Below, piece after piece: positions 8,301 to 12,185 of a DNA stretch of 12,185 nucleotides. The position numbers and the translations under genes are program-made. The notes under the pieces were generated by a model. It saw only the letters and a program-made list of their open reading frames with translations, was not told the origin of the DNA and made no database searches. Positions within the stretch are counted from its first letter, which is position 1. Each line of letters opens with the position of its first letter. Source of the DNA: Phycisphaerales bacterium (GTDB lineage Bacteria > Planctomycetota > Phycisphaerae > SM23-33); contig DNAS01000101.1 in NCBI GenBank assembly GCA_003485185.1, positions 35,563 to 47,747 of the forward strand, given 5' to 3'.

Positions 8301-8595
8301 TGGCGTCGCGACGGAAACGATCTTCAAGCTTCACGAGGGGCGGCCCAACATCGCCGACGCCGTTAAGAACGGCGAGATCCAGCTCGTGGTCAACACGCCG
8401 GTGGGAAAGCTCAGCGCCCACGACGACTCGTACATCCGCAAGTCGGCGATCAAGTACCGCGTGCCCTACATCACGACGCTGGCGGCGGCCATGGCCGCAG
8501 CGGAAGGCATCGCGGCGTATCAAAAGGACCACGGCGAGGCCCGTTCGCTCCAGGCCTACCACGCGGCCATCGCCCAGGCGAAACCGACGAAGTAA
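5377..8595 (+). CDS. carB: carbamoyl-phosphate synthase large chain
   Basis: CarB uses two ATP, bicarbonate and ammonia (from glutamine hydrolysed by CarA) to make carbamoyl phosphate for pyrimidine and arginine synthesis. The protein has 1072 residues, essentially the E. coli length (1073). The carboxyphosphate half (about 1-400) shows [10 protein letters not shown] (21-30), [11 protein letters not shown] (48-58) and [19 protein letters not shown] (298-316). A helical oligomerisation region spans about 400-550. The carbamate half (about 553-930) shows [20 protein letters not shown] (558-577), [15 protein letters not shown] (592-606) and [11 protein letters not shown] (833-843). The C-terminal MGS-like allosteric domain (about 935-1072) keeps KLHEGRPNI (984-992), the region that binds effectors such as UMP in E. 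coli. The start is GTG with a good ribosome site. No carA is adjacent, so the small chain must be encoded elsewhere. It heads a plus-strand run with the PgmB-like gene 34 bp downstream. Confidence 0.98.
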   Translation: [1072 protein letters not shown]

Positions 8596-8629
8596 TTTCC
8601 CGACGCCCGAGGTTCTAGCCGCGAAACCG

Positions 8630-9286
8630 ATGCCCATAGAAGCAGTCATTTTCGATTTGGACGGCGTGATCGTCTCCACGGACGATCTGCACTATCGAGG
8701 CTGGAAGCAACTGGCGGACGAGGAACGCATCGACTTCGACCGCCGGACCAACGAGCGCATGCGGGGCGTCAGCCGAATGGAGAGCCTGGAAATTCTCCTG
8801 GAGCGCGCCGGCCGGTCGTACACGCCAGCCGAGAAGGAGGAGATGGCCTCGCGGAAGAACGGCTACTACCGCCGGCTGCTCGAAACGCTGACGGCGGGCG
8901 ACCTGCTGCCGGGCGCGGCGAAGACCCTCGCCGCCCTGAAGGCCCGCAAGATCAAGGTGGCGGTCGCGTCCTCCAGCCGCAACGCCGGAACGATTCTCCG
9001 GCGCATCGGGCTCGAGAACGCCTTCGACGCGGTGGTGGACGGCAACGATATTTCCCGCAGCAAGCCGGATCCCGAGGTGTTCGTCAAGGCGGCGGAGCGT
9101 CTGGGCCTGGACCCCTGCCGCTGCCTGGTGGTGGAAGACGCCGTCGCGGGTGTGGAAGCGGCGCTGGCGGCGAAGATGCCCGTCCTGGCGGTCGGATACG
9201 CCGCATCCGACGCCCGCGCCACCTGCCGCGCGTCAGGACTGGACGACGTGGACCTCCCCGCTCTGTGCCAGACATTGCCGAACTGA
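8630..9286 (+). CDS. pgmB: HAD-family beta-phosphoglucomutase-like phosphatase/mutase
   Basis: This is a 218-residue HAD enzyme of the beta-phosphoglucomutase type, which interconverts beta-glucose 1-phosphate and glucose 6-phosphate in the cytoplasm. The motifs fall at nearly the same numbers as in the Lactococcus lactis enzyme: nucleophile Asp9 and acid/base Asp11 in FDLDGVI, the cap motif RGVSRMESLEILL with Arg49, RKN at 75-77, Ser114 of motif II (VASSS), Lys145 of motif III and Glu169-Asp170 of motif IV. The RGVSR cap sequence favours a true PGM over a general phosphatase, though a related sugar-phosphate phosphatase cannot be excluded. The ATG at 8630 was chosen because the protein then begins a few residues before the nucleophile, as in the family; the frame is open upstream into carB but that part is not protein-like. 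The ribosome site is weak. It lies 34 bp after carB and is probably co-transcribed, though the two pathways are unrelated. Confidence 0.85.
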   Translation: MPIEAVIFDLDGVIVSTDDLHYRGWKQLADEERIDFDRRTNERMRGVSRMESLEILLERAGRSYTPAEKEEMASRKNGYYRRLLETLTAGDLLPGAAKTLAALKARKIKVAVASSSRNAGTILRRIGLENAFDAVVDGNDISRSKPDPEVFVKAAERLGLDPCRCLVVEDAVAGVEAALAAKMPVLAVGYAASDARATCRASGLDDVDLPALCQTLPN

Positions 9287-9375
9287 TTTCCCCACGCGGA
9301 GTTAATTCCGCCCCCCTGTCGTGCCGATTATGGGCATGAGTGAATTGCGTTCCGGTCGGGAGCGCAGGCTCTGCC

Positions 9376-10665
9376 ATGATTATCAACGCACACGTTCCGT
9401 TGCACCGCCTGATCCTGTCTCTTTCCGAGGCAATGGATTACGTCCATCCCAGCATTGCGGATCATCAACTCCGTGCCGCCTACGTTGCCCTGCGCATCGG
9501 CCAGAAACTTGGCTTGGCGAAGGAAGACCTGCTGGAGCTGTTTTACGCGGGCGCGTTGCACGACATCGGACTGATCCGCCAGGAAAGCCGCATCAAGGCC
9601 CTGCACCTGGGGCAACTGGAAGAGGTGTCGTGGCATTCCGAGGTCGGCTACGAGTTGCTCCGGGACAATCCCCTTTTCGCTCGCGCCGCCGAGGCGGTTC
9701 GCTACCACCACACGCCCTGGGCGCACGGCCGGGGCGCTGAGGTCGCAGGGCGCCGGGTGCCTTTTGCCGCCCACGTTCTCGTTCTCTCCGATGCGGTGTC
9801 TCGCTTCGTCGATCCCCAATTACACATCCTGGACCAGGTGGATTTCGTCACCAAGCTGGTCACCCGACAGGCTGACAAGGTATTCCACCCCAACTGCGTA
9901 GACGCGTTCCGGACGGTGTCTGTCTCGCCGGCTTTCTGGCTGGACTGCGCATCCAACCGGATTTACAGCGTCATTCTCGATTCGCTGGACTGGCCGTCGC
10001 TGACGGTGGACGAAGAGACCATCGAGCCGATTGCGGCGATCTTCGCGCACGTGGTGGACGCCGCCAGCCAATGGACGGCCACCCACACGGCGGGCGTGGC
10101 CGCCACCGCCGTCGCCCTGGCGAAGAGGCTGAACTTCTCCCCCCGCGAAATCCTTCGGATGCGAGCGGCGGGGTATTTCCACGACCTGGGAAAACTGACC
10201 GTCCCGGGCGAAATCCTCGACAAGCCCGGCAAACTCACGCCCCAGGAATGGAGCGTGATGAAAGGGCACTCGTACCACACCTTCCACATCCTCAACACCA
10301 TCGGCGGGCTGCCGCAAATCAGCGAATGGGCGGCGTTTCACCACGAACGCCTCGACGGGACAGGATACCCCTTCGGGCACGGCGCTGCTCAACTGACGCT
10401 GGGAACCCGCATCATGGCGGTGGCCGACGTCTTCACGGCGGTCAGCGAAGACCGCCCCTACCGTCCGGGCATGCCTTCCGACAAGGCCTTGAAAATCCTG
10501 GACAAGCAGGTCAGTGGCGGCGCGCTGGACGGCGACGTCATCGCCGCGCTTCGGCGCGACTGCGACACCATCAACGAGATTCGCCAACAGGAACAGGCCG
10601 AATACAGCCGCAAACAGAATCTTCTGCGAAACATGATCGGCAACCTGCAGTCTACACCCGTTTGA
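9376..10665 (+). CDS. tandem HD-domain / HD-GYP phosphodiesterase
   Basis: This 429-residue cytoplasmic protein has no signal peptide or membrane segment. The C-terminal half is a canonical HD-GYP domain, a family that hydrolyses cyclic di-GMP: His237, His269-Asp270 with Lys273 (FHDLGK), His298, then HHERLDGTGYP (322-332), Asp351 and a RPYRP motif (360-364). The N-terminal half is a second HD domain with its own potential metal ligands: His30, His62-Asp63 (LHDIG), His87, His111-His112 and Asp139, but it lacks the GYP signature. A linker of about 190-225 joins them. The ATG at 9376 gives an N-terminus just ahead of the first HD helix; an in-frame GTG at 9340 would add 12 residues with no better ribosome site. 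It lies 89 bp after pgmB, so it may have its own promoter. There is no receiver or output domain. The substrate is inferred from the family. Confidence 0.87.
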   Translation: MIINAHVPLHRLILSLSEAMDYVHPSIADHQLRAAYVALRIGQKLGLAKEDLLELFYAGALHDIGLIRQESRIKALHLGQLEEVSWHSEVGYELLRDNPLFARAAEAVRYHHTPWAHGRGAEVAGRRVPFAAHVLVLSDAVSRFVDPQLHILDQVDFVTKLVTRQADKVFHPNCVDAFRTVSVSPAFWLDCASNRIYSVILDSLDWPSLTVDEETIEPIAAIFAHVVDAASQWTATHTAGVAATAVALAKRLNFSPREILRMRAAGYFHDLGKLTVPGEILDKPGKLTPQEWSVMKGHSYHTFHILNTIGGLPQISEWAAFHHERLDGTGYPFGHGAAQLTLGTRIMAVADVFTAVSEDRPYRPGMPSDKALKILDKQVSGGALDGDVIAALRRDCDTINEIRQQEQAEYSRKQNLLRNMIGNLQSTPV

Positions 10666-10677
10666 CCGCCTCCGGAG

Positions 10678-11451
10678 TCACTTCTTCGCCAAGACGGTGA
10701 TGCTGGCAGCCACCCCCGCCAGGGAATCGGACACGCTTCCGGTGATCGGATCGTCGCAGGCGTGGGAAGCCCGGTAGGTGTGATCGCTGAGAATTTCGAC
10801 CTTTTCGAAACCCGCGTCGCGGACGGCTTGCAGATACTCGTCGCGCAGCAGCGCCCCGGCGATGCAGGCGGCGTAGAGGTCGGCGTCGTTTCTGGCCGAT
10901 TCCGGCAGCGGACGGTTCAGCACGATGTCGCTGACGATCATCTGCCCGTCGGGTTTGAGCACGCGAAAAACCTCGCGGAAGACGCGGGGCTTGTCCGGCG
11001 AGAGGTTGATCACGCAGTTGGAGATCACCACGTCCACGGAGGCATCTTCGACGGGCAGATCCTCGATATGTCCTTCGCGGAACTCGACATTGGCCAGGCC
11101 TGTCGTGGTGAAGAACTTGACGGCGTTTTTGCGGGCCAGGACGAGCATCTCGGGCGTCATGTCCACGCCGATGGCCTTGCCGGCGTCGCCCACCTTCTGG
11201 GCGGCCAGGAACACGTCCTTGCCGGCACCGCTGCCCAAATCCAGCACCACGTCGCCTTTGTCAAGGTAGCCGAACGCCAGCGGATTTCCGCAGGACAGGC
11301 CCAACTCGGCCTCCGGCACCGGGTGATCAGGAACGACGTAGGGTTTCCCGTCGCTGCAGCAGGAGGAATTCGTCCCGCAGCAGGAAGACTGTTTGCGGGC
11401 CACTTCGGCATAGGCGTCACGGACCAGCTTGTGCGTCTTGTCATTCGACAT
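10678..11451 (-). CDS. arsM: arsenite S-adenosylmethionine methyltransferase
   Basis: ArsM transfers methyl groups from S-adenosylmethionine to As(III), giving methylated and volatile arsenicals. The protein has 257 residues. The Rossmann SAM-binding motif VLDLGSGAGKD is at 69-79 with the acidic GVDMTPEM at 95-102. The cysteines that bind arsenic in the family are present: Cys54 (LSCGNPLA), Cys146 (SNCVINLSPDK) and Cys196 (CIAGAL). The N-terminus adds two Cys pairs, Cys24-Cys25 and Cys31-Cys32. The ATG at 11449-11451 was chosen because GGGAG (11460-11464) sits 8 nt upstream and the N-terminus then fits the family; the frame stays open further upstream only by overlapping the ACR3 gene. It starts 26 bp after the ACR3 stop, so the two form one operon, probably induced by arsenite through an ArsR repressor outside the window. 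Confidence 0.95.
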   Translation of the reverse strand: MSNDKTHKLVRDAYAEVARKQSSCCGTNSSCCSDGKPYVVPDHPVPEAELGLSCGNPLAFGYLDKGDVVLDLGSGAGKDVFLAAQKVGDAGKAIGVDMTPEMLVLARKNAVKFFTTTGLANVEFREGHIEDLPVEDASVDVVISNCVINLSPDKPRVFREVFRVLKPDGQMIVSDIVLNRPLPESARNDADLYAACIAGALLRDEYLQAVRDAGFEKVEILSDHTYRASHACDDPITGSVSDSLAGVAASITVLAKK

Positions 11452-11459
11452 CGTGTTAT

Positions 11460-11464
11460 CTCCC
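11460..11464 (-). promoter_or_regulatory. ribosome binding site that fixes the arsM start
   Basis: GGGAG on the minus strand lies 8 nt before the ATG at 11449-11451, inside the 26-bp gap after the ACR3 stop codon. It supports the 257-residue ArsM over a longer product that would overlap the pump gene. Confidence 0.65.
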
Positions 11465-11477
11465 AATCCACGGCAGG

Positions 11478-12185
11478 CTACTTCGCCGCCTCCGATGCAA
11501 GTGAACCCGCCGCACCACGGAACCAGCCTTGCGTCTTCAGGCAGATTTTCACCAGTAAAAGCATCACCGGCACTTCGATGAGCACCCCCACGACCGTCGC
11601 CAGCGCCGCGCCGCTGCTCAATCCGAAAAGCATGGTCGCCGTCGCGATGGCCACTTCGAAATGATTGGACGCCCCGATCATGGCCGAAGGGGCCGCGTCC
11701 TGGTAGCTGAATTTCAGCAGCCGCGACAACCCATAGCCCAGGCCGAAAATCAGAACCGTCTGGAGGAACAGTGGAATGGCGATCCACAGGATCGTCAGAG
11801 GGTCGCGGAGGATTGTTTCCCCTTTGAAGCTGAACAGCAGCACCAATGTCGCCAGCAGCGCGAGGATGGTAATCGGCGTCAGGACGTGGAGGAACTCATG
11901 TTCAAACCATTCCCGCCCTTTGACGCGGAGAATCCACCATCGGCTGATATAGCCCGCCGCCAGCGGCAGGGCCACGTAGATCGCGATGGACAGCAGCAAC
12001 GCCTGCCACGGCACGGGCAAGGCGCCGAATTTCAACAGCATCCCCCCCAGCGGTCCGTACAATAGGAGCATCGTCAGCGAATTGATCGCCACCATCACCA
12101 GCGTGTGCCCGTCGTTGCCCTTGGCCAGGTAACCCCAGACCAGCACCATGGCCGTGCAGGGAGCGATGCCCAGCAGGATGCAGCC
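11478..12185 (-). CDS. acr3: ACR3-family arsenite efflux permease, 3' part (5' end outside window)
   Basis: The visible 235 C-terminal residues are those of a 10-TM ACR3 (BASS-superfamily) carrier that exports As(III) across the cytoplasmic membrane. The frame is open to the right edge and the N-terminal third (about TM1-3) is missing only because the window ends. The fragment opens with the family's most diagnostic sequence, LLGIAPCTAMVLVWG, carrying the TM4 cysteine needed for transport. It continues through about six more hydrophobic segments to SNHFEVAIATATMLFGL, which holds the essential TM9 glutamate. Both functional residues are intact. It is the ACR3 type, not the unrelated E. coli ArsB type. 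The stop is 26 bp before arsM in the same direction, so pump and methylase are co-expressed. The gene order further upstream (arsR, arsC) cannot be seen. Confidence 0.95.
   Translation of the reverse strand, partial: GCILLGIAPCTAMVLVWGYLAKGNDGHTLVMVAINSLTMLLLYGPLGGMLLKFGALPVPWQALLLSIAIYVALPLAAGYISRWWILRVKGREWFEHEFLHVLTPITILALLATLVLLFSFKGETILRDPLTILWIAIPLFLQTVLIFGLGYGLSRLLKFSYQDAAPSAMIGASNHFEVAIATATMLFGLSSGAALATVVGVLIEVPVMLLLVKICLKTQGWFRGAAGSLASEAAK

Noticed and set aside
8300..8629. N-terminal extension of the PgmB-like frame into carB
   Set aside because: The extra 110 residues are Arg/Ser-rich shadow translation of carB. The family N-terminus begins at the ATG at 8630.
5221..8679. 1152-codon open frame on the minus strand across the whole of carB
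   Set aside because: It is the antisense shadow of a GC-rich, codon-biased gene. Its translation is low-complexity in His, Asp, Arg and Val with no recognisable domain, while the plus strand encodes a full-length CarB with all motifs.
9296..9311. GCGGA/TCCGC inverted repeat after pgmB as a terminator
   Set aside because: Only five pairs, and followed by C-rich rather than T-rich sequence; expected by chance.
11452..11787. N-terminal extension of the ArsM frame over the ACR3 gene
   Set aside because: It overlaps a clear membrane-protein coding region, and a good ribosome site precedes the internal ATG.

Overview
This is a GC-rich bacterial chromosomal segment with ordinary Gram-negative-style genes and tight spacing. 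There is no phage, transposon, CRISPR array, tRNA or rRNA in it. The CarB sequence and gene style would fit a planctomycete/PVC-type or deltaproteobacterial lineage, but that is a weak inference and no marker here settles it.

Layout. (a) Positions 1-266 hold the end of the left operon and a good sigma70-like promoter on the minus strand (144-172). The promoter points out of the window at a gene whose first codons may be at 1-109. (b) Positions 267-4872, minus strand, form a two-gene signalling operon: a membrane-anchored FIST-domain protein, then 22 bp later a 1062-residue hybrid-free sensor histidine kinase (two TM segments, HAMP, PAS, GAF, PAS, HisKA/HATPase). (c) Positions 4873-5376 are a 504-bp divergent intergenic region with a 37-nt stem-loop and a short TTCCGG triplet repeat. 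(d) Positions 5377-10665, plus strand, carry carB (carbamoyl-phosphate synthase large chain, GTG start), a beta-phosphoglucomutase-like HAD enzyme and a tandem HD / HD-GYP protein. (e) Positions 10678-12185, minus strand, are an arsenic detoxification operon: the 3' two-thirds of an ACR3 arsenite efflux pump (cut by the right edge) followed by arsM, an arsenite S-adenosylmethionine methyltransferase. It converges on the HD-GYP gene with 12 bp between stop codons.

How the genes work together. ACR3 exports As(III) and ArsM methylates it, a common detoxification pairing. CarB makes carbamoyl phosphate for pyrimidine and arginine synthesis; its glutaminase partner carA is not in the window. The HD-GYP protein probably hydrolyses cyclic di-GMP and the PgmB-like enzyme probably isomerises beta-glucose 1-phosphate; neither has an obvious link to carB. 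The most interesting unit is the FIST/kinase pair. The FIST domains, usually regarded as cytoplasmic ligand sensors, sit behind an N-terminal signal anchor and so are predicted to lie outside the membrane. The co-transcribed kinase has its own extracytoplasmic domain, Cys/His-rich GAF and PAS domains, and an unusually long insertion in its dimerisation domain. This looks like a two-protein ligand-sensing system with a possible second redox or metal input, but that is inference.
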